DNA from: Castellaniella sp034674885
Lineage (GTDB): Bacteria > Pseudomonadota > Gammaproteobacteria > Burkholderiales > Burkholderiaceae_B
DNA length: 64,000 nt
NCBI RefSeq assembly: GCF_034674885.1
Contig: NZ_JAUCDS010000003.1
Span: 62,001 to 126,000, forward strand
Direction: 5' to 3'
The notes beneath the pieces were generated by a model. It did no database searches, was not told where the DNA came from, and saw only the letters and a list, made by a program, of their open reading frames with translations. The position numbers and the translations under genes are program-made. Shown here piece by piece: positions 44,023-52,818 of this stretch; the first letter of the stretch is position 1; the number at the start of each line of letters is the position of its first letter.

Positions 44023-45915
44023 ATGAAGTACCACCACCACGAATACGTATCCCGCGACCCGCGCATACAGGATGCGGCGGGCGTCGGCATCGACCGGCCT
44101 GAAGATCTGCCAGACACCGTCGACGTGCTGATCGTCGGGGCCGGCCCGGCAGGCATGATCGCCGCTGCCCAGCTGTCGCAGTTTCCCGGGGTCACGACAC
44201 GCATCATCGATCGCCGGGCCTCCCGGCTGGAAGTCGGGCTGGCCGACGGCATGCAAAAGCGCAGCCTGGAAACCTTCGATGCCTTTGGCTTCGCGGAACG
44301 CCTGATGGCTGAGGCCTGCCACATCACGGAGACGGCCTTCTGGAAACCGGACCCCGAGACCCCGACAAACATCCGGCGCGTGTCGCGCCTGGACGAGGAC
44401 CCCAGGCAGGTCAGCGAATACCCGCACCTGACGGTCAATCACGCCCGGGTGCTGGATTATTTTGCCGAATTCATGGCCTATGCGCCCACGCGCATGAAGC
44501 CGGACTACGGCCTGGAGTTCCAGGGGCTGGACATCGCCCCCTCGGGCGATCACCCGGTCGAGGTCAGGCTCGCCTACAGCACGGGCCCGAAAGCCGGACA
44601 GGAACGCAGGATCCGCGCCCGGTACGTGATTGGGTCGGACGGCGCGCACAGCGGCGTGCGCAAGGCCCTGGGCCTGCCGTTGCACGGTGAATCCGCCAAT
44701 CACGCCTGGGGCGTGCTGGATATCCTGGCGGAGACGGATTTCCCGGACGTCCGCGTGAAATGCGCCATCCAGTCGGAATCCCACGGCAACATCCTGCTGA
44801 TCCCGCGCGAGGGCGGCTTTCTGTTTCGGCTGTACGTCGATCTGGGAGACGTCGCAGCCGGCGACAAGGGCGCTGTTCGCCGCACCCCGGTCGAGCAGAC
44901 CATCGCTCGGGCACAGCAGATCTTTCATCCCTATCGGCTGGACGTACGTCACGTGGCCTGGTACAGCGTCTACGAAGTCGGACACAGGTTGTGCGAGCGC
45001 TTCGATGACGTGCCCCAGGATCAGGTCGGCCTGCGCACGCCCCGGGTGTTCATCGCCGGCGATGCGGCCCACACTCACAGCGCCAAGGCCGGGCAGGGGA
45101 CCAATGCGTCCATGCAGGATGGCTTCAACCTGGGCTGGAAGCTGGGCCACGTCCTGGAGGGACGCAGCCCCGAGTCGCTGCTGGCCACCTACGCAACGGA
45201 ACGCCAGCAAATCGGCCGGGACCTGATCGATCAGGACAAGCTCTGGGCAGCCCAGATGGCAAAGGCACCCGAGGATTTCGCCAGCCAGGCGGAATTCGAA
45301 GACGCCTATCTGCGGATCACCGAATTCGCTCAGGGCTTCATGACCCAGTACGCGCCATCCATGATCACGGCGCGTCCCGACGATCAGGCGCTGGCCACAG
45401 GTTTCCCCATCGGCAAACGCTTCTGGTCGGCCGAAGTCATGCGGGTTGCAGACGCCAATCGCCGGCACCTGGGGCACGAGGCCAAAGCGGATGGCCGCTG
45501 GCGCCTGTACGTGTTTGCGGATTCGGCTGCGCCAGGCGTGGCCTCGCCCACCGCCGCGCTGGGGCGTTGGCTGACGGAATCTCCCGAATCACCGCTGCGC
45601 CGCCACACGCCGGCCGGGGCCGATGACAACGCTCGATTCGACGTGAAGGTCATCTATCAACAGGACCACACGCAGATCGATATCGGACAGGTGCCTGTGG
45701 GCTTCATCCCGCGCATGGGCCCCTATCGCCTGGCCGACGTCGAGAACATCTACGCGGCGCTGCCGGACATCGACATCTTCGATCTGCGCGGTGTCGACCG
45801 GCGCGGCGCGCTGGTCCTGGTGCGCCCGGATCAGTATGTCGCCCAGGTGCTGCCGCTGGACGCCATGGATCGCCTGGCGGCATTCATCGGAACATTCGCT
45901 GTACCTCAACGTTGA
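44023..45915 (+). CDS. mobA: FAD-dependent monooxygenase, 3-hydroxybenzoate 4-monooxygenase-like
   Basis: A 630-aa flavoprotein hydroxylase of the phenol hydroxylase/MobA type: FAD-binding VLIVGAGPAGMIAAAQLS (about 34-51), the second motif YVIGSDGAHSGVRKALGLP, the FAD/NADPH motif VFIAGDAAHTHSAKAGQG and a C-terminal thioredoxin-like domain (about 450-630) of the phenol hydroxylase family. Comamonas MobA (about 640 aa) makes protocatechuate from 3-hydroxybenzoate; the substrate here is inferred. The ATG at 44023 has TCAGGAGAC upstream and is preferred over the longer frame from 43915. Confidence 0.82.
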   Translation: MKYHHHEYVSRDPRIQDAAGVGIDRPEDLPDTVDVLIVGAGPAGMIAAAQLSQFPGVTTRIIDRRASRLEVGLADGMQKRSLETFDAFGFAERLMAEACHITETAFWKPDPETPTNIRRVSRLDEDPRQVSEYPHLTVNHARVLDYFAEFMAYAPTRMKPDYGLEFQGLDIAPSGDHPVEVRLAYSTGPKAGQERRIRARYVIGSDGAHSGVRKALGLPLHGESANHAWGVLDILAETDFPDVRVKCAIQSESHGNILLIPREGGFLFRLYVDLGDVAAGDKGAVRRTPVEQTIARAQQIFHPYRLDVRHVAWYSVYEVGHRLCERFDDVPQDQVGLRTPRVFIAGDAAHTHSAKAGQGTNASMQDGFNLGWKLGHVLEGRSPESLLATYATERQQIGRDLIDQDKLWAAQMAKAPEDFASQAEFEDAYLRITEFAQGFMTQYAPSMITARPDDQALATGFPIGKRFWSAEVMRVADANRRHLGHEAKADGRWRLYVFADSAAPGVASPTAALGRWLTESPESPLRRHTPAGADDNARFDVKVIYQQDHTQIDIGQVPVGFIPRMGPYRLADVENIYAALPDIDIFDLRGVDRRGALVLVRPDQYVAQVLPLDAMDRLAAFIGTFAVPQR

Positions 45916-45935
45916 AAATACAAAGGAGAGAGACT

Positions 45936-47111
45936 ATGAAATTGAAGATCACGCTGGGCGCCGTCGCCCTGTCGATGGGCGCGGCACTGATGGCTGGTGT
46001 CGTCCAGGCGAAAGAGCTCAAGGTCGGTCTGGTCCTGTCGGTTTCCGGCCCGTTCTCGGACTATGGCAGGCAGATCCAGAACGGTGTCCATCTGTACATG
46101 ACCGAACATGGCGACACGGTGGCAGGGCGCAAGATCACCCTGATCGTCAAGGACGACACCGGCATTGCGCCCGCCGTGGCCAAACGCCAGGCCCAGGAAC
46201 TGCTGATCAAGGACAAGGTCGACATCCTCGCGGGGTTCGATCTGACCCCCAATGCCTTTGCTGCGGCGTCTCTGGCTACCGAGGCCAAGGTCCCGATGAT
46301 CATCATGAACGCGGCCACTTCGTCCATCACCGAGAAATCGCCCTACATCGCCCGCGTGTCGATGACGCTGCCACAGAGCTCCTGGGCCATGGCCAAGTGG
46401 GCCTACCAGAACAATATCCATTCGGCCTACATTCTGGTGGCTGATTACGGCCCCGGCCACGACGCCCAGGATCAGTTCAAGAAGACCTTCTCCTCGCTGG
46501 GCGGCAAGATCGTCGGCGAAGTTCGTACGCCGGTCAACACGGCGGACTACTCGCCCTTCCTGCAGCGCGTGAAGGACGCCAAGCCCGACGCGCTCTTCTT
46601 CTTCGTCCCGCCCGGCAGTTCCATGGTCTCGCTGGTGAAGAATTTCCGGGAACTGGGGCTGGACAAACTGGGCATCAAGGAAATCGGGCCGGGTGACATG
46701 ACGGATGAAAATTCGCTGCCGGCACTGGGCGATTCCGCCCTGGGCATGATCACGGCATTCCATTATTCAGCCGCCCACGACTCGCCGGAAAACAAGGCCT
46801 TTGTGGCGGCCTATGCCAAGAGCTTCCCGGGCGACGCACCGAACTTCATGTCCATTGGCGGTTACGACGGCATGCAACTGATCTACAAGGCCTTGGAAAA
46901 AACCGGTGGGGATGCCAGCGGCGATGCCTTCATGGCGGCGGTCAAGGGCATGAAGTGGATGAGCCCGCGCGGCCCCGTGGAAATCGACCCAGAGACCCGC
47001 GACATCGTGCAGAACGAATACATCCGTAAGCTCGAACGCGTCAACGGAGTCTTGCAGAACGTCGAATTCGACACCATCAAGGCTGTGAAGGATCCGGGGA
47101 AGCAAGGCTGA
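45936..47111 (+). CDS. LIV-family ABC transporter substrate-binding protein of the aromatic cluster
   Basis: A 391-aa periplasmic protein with a signal peptide (about 1-25, GVVQAKE) and mature start LKVGLVLSVSGPFSDYGRQI. It belongs to the periplasmic binding protein type I/LIV family but differs from the two LivJ-like proteins in this window. It begins 20 bp after the monooxygenase stop with AAAGGAGAG upstream, so it is probably co-transcribed. Family members near aromatic hydroxylases often bind aromatic acids; no permease or ATPase genes are next to it. Confidence 0.85.
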   Translation: MKLKITLGAVALSMGAALMAGVVQAKELKVGLVLSVSGPFSDYGRQIQNGVHLYMTEHGDTVAGRKITLIVKDDTGIAPAVAKRQAQELLIKDKVDILAGFDLTPNAFAAASLATEAKVPMIIMNAATSSITEKSPYIARVSMTLPQSSWAMAKWAYQNNIHSAYILVADYGPGHDAQDQFKKTFSSLGGKIVGEVRTPVNTADYSPFLQRVKDAKPDALFFFVPPGSSMVSLVKNFRELGLDKLGIKEIGPGDMTDENSLPALGDSALGMITAFHYSAAHDSPENKAFVAAYAKSFPGDAPNFMSIGGYDGMQLIYKALEKTGGDASGDAFMAAVKGMKWMSPRGPVEIDPETRDIVQNEYIRKLERVNGVLQNVEFDTIKAVKDPGKQG

Positions 47112-47162
47112 TGAGCCCACGAGCAACCCATTGGGCAGCGTCATCCGGCACGACGAGCCGCC

Positions 47163-48128
47163 ATGAGCACTGACTGGACCGACCGCGTCCGCCTGCGCCA
47201 CCTGCGCTTCCTGCTCAGTCTGGCGCAGACGCGCAACCTGAGCCATTCGGCGGCGGCGCTGCACACGACGCAGCCCGCGCTGTCGAAATGGCTCAAGGAT
47301 CTGGAACACGACATCGGCCTGACCCTGTTCGACCGGCACGCACGCGGGCTGGTGCCCACGATCCATGGACAGGTGCTGATCGGCTACGCCAGGCGCGTCG
47401 AGGCCACCCTGGATCGCGCCGCAGCCGAGATGAAGATCCTCAGCGAAGGCGGAGCAGGGCACATCGCGCTGGGCGCATCGGGCGTGGCGGCCACGGAAGC
47501 CGGCCCCTTGTCGGTTCTGGAGATGACGGCACGCATGCCGGGGCTGCGCATCGACCTCATGGAAGGTTCCATGGACCTGCTTCTGGGACTGCTGGCCCAA
47601 GGCGACCTGGACATCGTCCTGGGGCGCACGGTCGACGTGCCCGGGAACCTGCCGGCCTTCAATACCGAAGTCCTCTACACCGAGCCCGTTGATCTGGTGG
47701 TGCAGTGTCGGCATCCGCTGCTGCTGCAACCCAGGGTCGATTGGGCCGACGTCCTGCGCTACCAATGGATTGTCTGGCCCAAGGGCTCGCCGATCCGCAA
47801 GGCGCTTGAAGACGCACTAGCGGTCGCCGGCTACCAATTGCCGGCCAACTACATCGAATCCAATTCCGTGATCGCCAATGTCACGCTGCTGAACAACAGC
47901 GACATCATCGGCGTGGCATCACATCGGTCCGCGCAGATGTTGTCGGGCATGGACATGCTGCGGATCCTGCCATTGACGCTGCAGGGTTCCGGTTCGGTGT
48001 CGCTGTACTGGCGTAAAAACGAGTTGCTGCCGAAATCGGTGGAGCAGGCCCTCGAATGCATCCGCTGGGTGATCGAGGCGGGCAAGAGCAAGGGCAAGAC
48101 GGCATCACAGGCGGGACAGGCTTCCTGA
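47163..48128 (+). CDS. LysR family transcriptional regulator
   Basis: A 321-aa regulator with an N-terminal winged helix (RLRHLRFLLSLAQTRNLSHS, TTQPALSKWLKDLEHDIG) and a type 2 periplasmic-binding-fold effector domain. The RHLRFL start and the ALHTTQPALSKWLK motif resemble the GbpR/CbbR-like LysR subgroup. It is 51 bp downstream of the binding-protein gene and in the same direction, so it may regulate the monooxygenase cluster. Not divergently arranged, unlike many LysR systems. Confidence 0.88.
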   Translation: MSTDWTDRVRLRHLRFLLSLAQTRNLSHSAAALHTTQPALSKWLKDLEHDIGLTLFDRHARGLVPTIHGQVLIGYARRVEATLDRAAAEMKILSEGGAGHIALGASGVAATEAGPLSVLEMTARMPGLRIDLMEGSMDLLLGLLAQGDLDIVLGRTVDVPGNLPAFNTEVLYTEPVDLVVQCRHPLLLQPRVDWADVLRYQWIVWPKGSPIRKALEDALAVAGYQLPANYIESNSVIANVTLLNNSDIIGVASHRSAQMLSGMDMLRILPLTLQGSGSVSLYWRKNELLPKSVEQALECIRWVIEAGKSKGKTASQAGQAS

Positions 48129-48169
48129 GGCCGAACAGATAGATGGTTGCCGAAGGTTCTTTGACTTTA

Positions 48170-48185
48170 CATAATACACATTATG
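48170..48185. promoter_or_regulatory. Dyad CATAAT-ACAC-ATTATG upstream of the motA-like gene
   Basis: A perfect 6-bp inverted repeat with a 4-bp spacer in an AT-rich patch, 131 bp before the MotA-like start. TTGCCG at 48148-48153 lies 16 bp before the CATAAT, so the left arm could be a -10 element. The rest of the 187-bp gap has no recognisable gene. Confidence 0.4.
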
Positions 48186-48315
48186 CGAACTAAAGAGGAT
48201 GGAGAGAGCGGCATCGGCAAGAGCCTTGCCCAGGCTTTTGGCCCAACCCCGACATCAGGACGGATCAAGGTAAGATGCTACATCTTCCTGTCCACCTGCG
48301 GACCTGCTCACCGTC

Positions 48316-49125
48316 ATGCGCATGAATCCCTCGACCCTGATCGGCATCGTCGCCAGCATTCTGCTGCTGGCCGTCGTGCTGGTGTTTTCCGCCGAAGACC
48401 CGAAACTGTTCGTCGACATGCCCGGCCTGGGCATCGTGTTGCTGGGCACGGCTGCGGCTACTTTCATCGCCTACCCGCTACGCGAAGTCATGCGCGTCTT
48501 CGGCCTGATCCGCAGCGTCGTGCACCACGAGAAACTGCACGTGGACCGCGACCTCGAAGACCTGGTTCAGATTTCCAAGATCTGGATGCAAAGCGATATC
48601 CGGGCCGTCGAACAGGCACTGGAAAAAGTCTCCAATCCATTCTTGCGCAGCGGCGTGCAGCTGGTCATCGACAATGTCCCGGAACAGGACATCATGGATC
48701 TGCTGCAATGGCGCATCGCCCGCATGAAGGCCAAGGAACACGCCGAGGCGCAGCTGTTTCGCGTCATGGCGGGCTTCGCACCGGCCTTTGGCATGGTCGG
48801 TACCCTGGTGGGCCTGGTGAATCTGCTGTTCCTGCTGGGCGATGGCGACATCACGGCGATCGGGCGGCAGATGGCGCTGGCCCTGATGACGACCTTCTAC
48901 GGGGTGCTGCTGGCCAACCTGCTGTTCAAGCCCATCGCCGTCAAGCTTGAACGCCGCACCGAACAGCGTCTGGTGCTGATGAACACCATCATGCAGGGCA
49001 TCTCCATGATGAGCCAGAAGCGCAGCCCAGCCCTGATGCGCGAAACACTCAAGGCCTTCGTGGCCGACGTGCGCGACGAGATCAAGGACAGCGAAGCCGT
49101 GCCGCGCACGGAACAGGCCTCATGA
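48316..49125 (+). CDS. MotA/PomA-type proton or sodium channel stator subunit
   Basis: A 269-aa inner-membrane protein with four hydrophobic segments. N-terminal helices (about 6-28 and 34-54) precede a cytoplasmic charged region, then two helices with the MotA/ExbB signature AGFAPAFGMVGTLVGLVNLLF (about 157-177) and MALALMTTFYGVLLANLLF. It pairs with the following MotB-like gene (ATGA overlap) and would form an ion-driven stator. Closest in style to PomA/MotA of flagellar motors. No flagellar genes are visible in the window. Confidence 0.88.
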   Translation: MRMNPSTLIGIVASILLLAVVLVFSAEDPKLFVDMPGLGIVLLGTAAATFIAYPLREVMRVFGLIRSVVHHEKLHVDRDLEDLVQISKIWMQSDIRAVEQALEKVSNPFLRSGVQLVIDNVPEQDIMDLLQWRIARMKAKEHAEAQLFRVMAGFAPAFGMVGTLVGLVNLLFLLGDGDITAIGRQMALALMTTFYGVLLANLLFKPIAVKLERRTEQRLVLMNTIMQGISMMSQKRSPALMRETLKAFVADVRDEIKDSEAVPRTEQAS

Positions 49126-50474
49126 GATCCGGCCCGTTGGAACTGCAGCCAGCGCGCGAGTTCGTGCAGCGCATGCATGAACTCGAAACCGAGCTGCAAC
49201 GGGCCCGCCAGGCCCAGCGCCGCCTGAAGGCCGACCCGGACGCGCCCTCGCGTTGGGGGCTGGAAACCCGATCGCCGGCCCAGCAGGAGGAGGGCTGGTT
49301 CCTGACCTACCTGGACATGATGACCCTGCTGCTGGTCGCCATGATCGTCATGCTGGCGTTTTCGGGGGGCGTCATGCGACGCGATCCCGATGCAGCGGCA
49401 AAACCGGTCCTGCATTCCCAGCCCACAACCCGGGACACGGATGAAACCGGCGCGGCAGCACCTTTGCCTGCGGCGCCAGCCGCCGCAGGGGCGACAGCGG
49501 CGGATCACGCCAGCGGCATCCCCGCACCGGACGATGCGTTCCCCTACCCGGCGGCGCCCGCAGGCGCTTTCGAGCAGTCCGCCTATCCATCTCAGGCTGT
49601 GGCAGCCATGGCGTCGGCCTATCCGACCCCCGCAGACCTGACGCCCAAACCCCCGGCCGAACCAGCCCCCGCACCGGTGGCAGCTGCACCACAATCCGAT
49701 GCTGCCACGCCCTCGCCGGCTACGCCGGGTGCAGCGCCGGCGCCAGCGGCCGCCACACCTCCAGTGCCCGCCGAAACGCCGGCAGCTGCCGCGACCTCAC
49801 ACCCGGCGCCAACGACTGCCGCCCCCGGCTCAGCAGTGGAACCCACGCCGACGCCCCCTGTCTCCGCGCGGCCTGCGCCAGGTGCCAGCCCCGCCTCCGA
49901 ACCTGCAGCAGTTGCCGCAGCGCTGCAGCCTCCGGCACCCGCCGAGCCGGCTGCCAACGCGCAGTCCGAAGGTCAGTCGCTGGCGGCCGCCCTGCCCCTG
50001 GATGATCTGGGCAGCGAAGTCGAAGTGATCGTGAACAAGCGCTCGGTCAGCCTGCGCATCAACAGCGAGATCCTCTTTGGCACAGGCCAGGCCGATCTCA
50101 GTGCGCACGGCCTGGCCGTGCTCAAGCGCATGGCGAGGGTCCTGTCAAAAGGCGGCTACGACATCACAGTCGAAGGCCACACGGATTCCGTGCCCGTGCG
50201 AAACAACGGCCGGTATCCCTCGAACTGGGAACTCTCCAGTGCCCGGGCCGGCAGCGTAGTCCGTTATTTCCAGGCCAATGGCATTGGCAAGGCGCACCTG
50301 AAGGCCGTCGGCTACGCCGATACCCGGCCGCTCGCCGACAATCAGGACGCCGACGGCCGCGCTCGCAACCGGCGGGTGGAACTGCTGATCGAGAAACCAG
50401 AGCCCGACGCGGCCAGGCCGCAGGATCGCAGCGCACCGGCAGCGGACGCGCGCCCTGCTGCACCTGGACGCTAG
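49122..50474 (+). CDS. MotB-like OmpA-domain stator protein with long Pro/Ala linker
   Basis: A 450-aa protein: a cytoplasmic N terminus of about 57 residues, one membrane helix (about 59-83) with the plug-forming Asp65 in TYLDMMTLLLVAMIVML, a low-complexity periplasmic linker of about 200 residues rich in Pro, Ala, Thr and Ser (about 90-290), and a C-terminal OmpA/MotB peptidoglycan-binding domain (about 296-425) with EGHTDSVPV, YPSNWELSSARAGSVVRYF and the ADGRARNRRVELLI motif. Usual MotB has a linker of only about 60 residues. The pair probably couples ion flow to motion or another cell-wall-anchored task. Confidence 0.87.
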   Translation: MRSGPLELQPAREFVQRMHELETELQRARQAQRRLKADPDAPSRWGLETRSPAQQEEGWFLTYLDMMTLLLVAMIVMLAFSGGVMRRDPDAAAKPVLHSQPTTRDTDETGAAAPLPAAPAAAGATAADHASGIPAPDDAFPYPAAPAGAFEQSAYPSQAVAAMASAYPTPADLTPKPPAEPAPAPVAAAPQSDAATPSPATPGAAPAPAAATPPVPAETPAAAATSHPAPTTAAPGSAVEPTPTPPVSARPAPGASPASEPAAVAAALQPPAPAEPAANAQSEGQSLAAALPLDDLGSEVEVIVNKRSVSLRINSEILFGTGQADLSAHGLAVLKRMARVLSKGGYDITVEGHTDSVPVRNNGRYPSNWELSSARAGSVVRYFQANGIGKAHLKAVGYADTRPLADNQDADGRARNRRVELLIEKPEPDAARPQDRSAPAADARPAAPGR

Positions 50475-50536
50475 CCTCCGGCTCGGATCACCGGCGCATT
50501 CACAGCCTTGACGGACCAGGTGCCGGCCAGGACTTT

Positions 50537-50968
50537 TCAGTCTCTGGAAAATGGCTGGCCCTGGAAATCGACAGTAATCAGATTGCCGTCCAGCGCGCCC
50601 ATTCCAGGTGCATTCAAGGGCATGCCGGGGGCCGCCACCCCGGGCACGGACCGATCGGCCAGCAGCTTGCGCACGGCAGTTGCCGGGACGTGGCCTTCCA
50701 CGATCTGGCCGCTGGATTCGATCCGGGCCGTATGGCAGGATGCCAATTCCACGGGTACGCCCAGGCGGGACTTCACGGCCGCCATATCGGACGAAGGCAC
50801 TTCACGTACGTCAAAGCCTTCGGTGCGCATGTGTTCGGCCCAGCCGTGACAACAGCCGCAGTTCGGGTCCTGGTAGACGGTGATGGCTTCGCCCGCCATG
50901 GCGTTCAGGCTCAGGCCCAGGGTGCCGGCGGCCAGCAATCCGGCCAGTACAGATGATTTCATGCGCAT
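50537..50968 (-). CDS. DUF411 metal-binding periplasmic protein
   Basis: A 143-aa protein with a signal peptide (about 1-25, NAMAGE), followed by the DUF411 motif VYQDPNCGCCHGW with cysteines for metal binding, and the second conserved segment ELASCHTARIESSG. Members occur near copper and silver resistance genes. Here it stands alone between motB and acylphosphatase. Start ATG 50968; ATG 50962 is an alternative. No metal-responsive operator is obvious upstream. Confidence 0.85.
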   Translation of the reverse strand: MRMKSSVLAGLLAAGTLGLSLNAMAGEAITVYQDPNCGCCHGWAEHMRTEGFDVREVPSSDMAAVKSRLGVPVELASCHTARIESSGQIVEGHVPATAVRKLLADRSVPGVAAPGMPLNAPGMGALDGNLITVDFQGQPFSRD

Positions 50969-51036
50969 GATTCCGTGTGGTGAAGAGTGCCTGCTTGGAC
51001 GCTGGCAGAATCGATTGGTTCCTGGCCCGGACAGAA

Positions 51037-51333
51037 TCAGATCTGTTCGAAGCGGTCGTAGTGACGTTCAGTGCGGACTTCCTCGTGCTGCACCCCCGTC
51101 ACACGGGCGGCGGGCGGCCCCTGCAGCAACCAGGACAACATCCGGTCCACGGCGCCATGGGGTCCTTGCAGCAGTGCCTCAACGCGGCCGTCGGGCAGGT
51201 TGCGGACCCAGCCGCCCAGTTTCAGGCCATGTGCCTGGCGCACGGCGGCGGCTCGAAATCCGACACCCTGCACCTTGCCTTGAATGAAGACAGACAGGGT
51301 TTCGACGGAGTCGGCGGGATTCAGCGATTTCAT
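51037..51333 (-). CDS. acyP: Acylphosphatase
   Basis: A 98-aa small enzyme hydrolysing acyl phosphates. The phosphate-binding loop FIQGKVQGVGFR, with its catalytic Arg, and the downstream GWVRNLPDGRVEALLQGP carrying the catalytic Asn are both present. Start is uncertain: ATG 51333 (MKSLNPADSVE) or ATG 51372. A link to acetyl phosphate from the Xsc reaction 7-9 kb away is possible but unproven. Confidence 0.88.
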   Translation of the reverse strand: MKSLNPADSVETLSVFIQGKVQGVGFRAAAVRQAHGLKLGGWVRNLPDGRVEALLQGPHGAVDRMLSWLLQGPPAARVTGVQHEEVRTERHYDRFEQI

Positions 51334-51503
51334 GATGCGGTGGGATACGTCCGTAACGCGCCAGTATCCCATTTTTCGTCAGGATCGGTGATATGGACAT
51401 AGCCCATTCGTCGTTCTGTTTCACCGGTCCCCCTGCCTAGAATGGCGTCATTGACTGCCGTGGCGCCTGCCCGGCGTCGTCACCGACCCATTCGAGGCCC
51501 TCC

Positions 51504-52769
51504 ATGAGCACTACCCCGCCGTCCATTCGCCAACACACCGTCGTCATCGTGGGCGCCGGCACCGGCGGGGCTGCCGTTGCAGCCCGCCTGCGCCGCAACC
51601 AGGCCGATCTGGACATCGCCGTCATCGAACCGTCCAGCCACCATGACTACCAGCCTGCCTGGACCCTGGTGGGCGGTGGCGCCTATCGGGCGGAGGACAC
51701 GCGCCGCAACCTGCACGACTGCCTGCCGGACGGCGTACGCCACATCGCGCAGCGCGTATCTCGTCTGCTGCCCGACGAGCGCCAGGTAGAACTGGACGAC
51801 GGCAGCCGAGTGGCCTACGACTATCTGGTCGTGGCGGCGGGCATCCAGCTCAACTGGAACGCCATCGAAGGCTTGGCCGAATCTCTGGGCAAGGACGGCG
51901 TCACCAGCAACTACCGCTACGACCTGGCGCCCTATACCTGGGAACTGGTGAACGGATTCCGGGGCGGAAACGCCATCTTCACCCAGCCGGCTGGCGCGGT
52001 GAAATGCCCTGGCGCCCCGCAAAAGGCGCTGTACCTGGCGGCCGACCACTTCCGTCGCCAGGGCATCCGGCCAGCCAGCCTGCAGTTCCGTTCGGGGGGC
52101 GCATCGGTGTTCGGCATCCCGTTCTACGCCCAGGCCCTGGACAAGGTCATGGCATCCTATGGCGCCGAGCCGCACTACGGCCAGACGCTGGTGCAGGTAC
52201 GCGGTCACGACCGGATCGCCATTTTCGAGTCCGTGGTGGATGGCCAGGTCGTGCGCGAAGAAGTGCCCTACGACATCCTGCACGTGGTGCCGCCGCAAAG
52301 CGCCCCGGACTTCATTCGCCAAAGCCCCCTGGCGGATGCCAGCGGCTGGCTGGAAGTCGACAAGCACACCCTGCGCCACCCCCGTTATCCGAATGTCTTC
52401 GGCCTGGGGGACTGCACGTCGACCCCCAACAGCAAGACTGCCGCCGCCATCAAGAGCCAGGCGCCGGTGCTGGCCAGCAATCTGCTGGGCGCCCTGCGCG
52501 GCGCGGGCAACGTGGAGTCCTACGACGGCTACGCCGCCTGCCCCCTGACCACGTCGCGCGGCAGGGTGCTGCTGGCCGAATTCACCTATGGCGGCACGAT
52601 CACGCCCAGCCTGCCGCTGGATCCGCGCGTGCCGCGACGCTTCTACTGGTGGCTGAAGCGATCCTTCCTGCCCTGGTTCTACTGGAACATCCTGATCAAG
52701 GGGCGGGGCCTGCCGGTCACGCACAAATCACGGGCGTTTCCGGCCGGCGCGCCTTCGGTACAACCCTGA
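51504..52769 (+). CDS. sqr: Sulfide:quinone oxidoreductase, type II (SQRDL-like)
   Basis: A 421-aa FAD protein that oxidises sulfide and passes electrons to quinone at the membrane. FAD-binding VVIVGAGTGGAAVAARL is at about 13-29. The redox cysteines match the eukaryotic/type II pattern: Cys168 in AVKCPGAPQKALYL and Cys346 in YDGYAACPLTTSRG, with GLGDCTSTPNSKTAAA at about 300-315. The C-terminal WWLKRSFLPWFYWNIL segment is amphipathic and membrane-associating. No persulfide dioxygenase is adjacent. GAGG lies about 6 bp before the ATG. Confidence 0.9.
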   Translation: MSTTPPSIRQHTVVIVGAGTGGAAVAARLRRNQADLDIAVIEPSSHHDYQPAWTLVGGGAYRAEDTRRNLHDCLPDGVRHIAQRVSRLLPDERQVELDDGSRVAYDYLVVAAGIQLNWNAIEGLAESLGKDGVTSNYRYDLAPYTWELVNGFRGGNAIFTQPAGAVKCPGAPQKALYLAADHFRRQGIRPASLQFRSGGASVFGIPFYAQALDKVMASYGAEPHYGQTLVQVRGHDRIAIFESVVDGQVVREEVPYDILHVVPPQSAPDFIRQSPLADASGWLEVDKHTLRHPRYPNVFGLGDCTSTPNSKTAAAIKSQAPVLASNLLGALRGAGNVESYDGYAACPLTTSRGRVLLAEFTYGGTITPSLPLDPRVPRRFYWWLKRSFLPWFYWNILIKGRGLPVTHKSRAFPAGAPSVQP

Positions 52770-52818
52770 TCGGCGTTAATGGTATCGTCTCTACTGGCTT
52801 TGGAATCAGGGAGACCCC

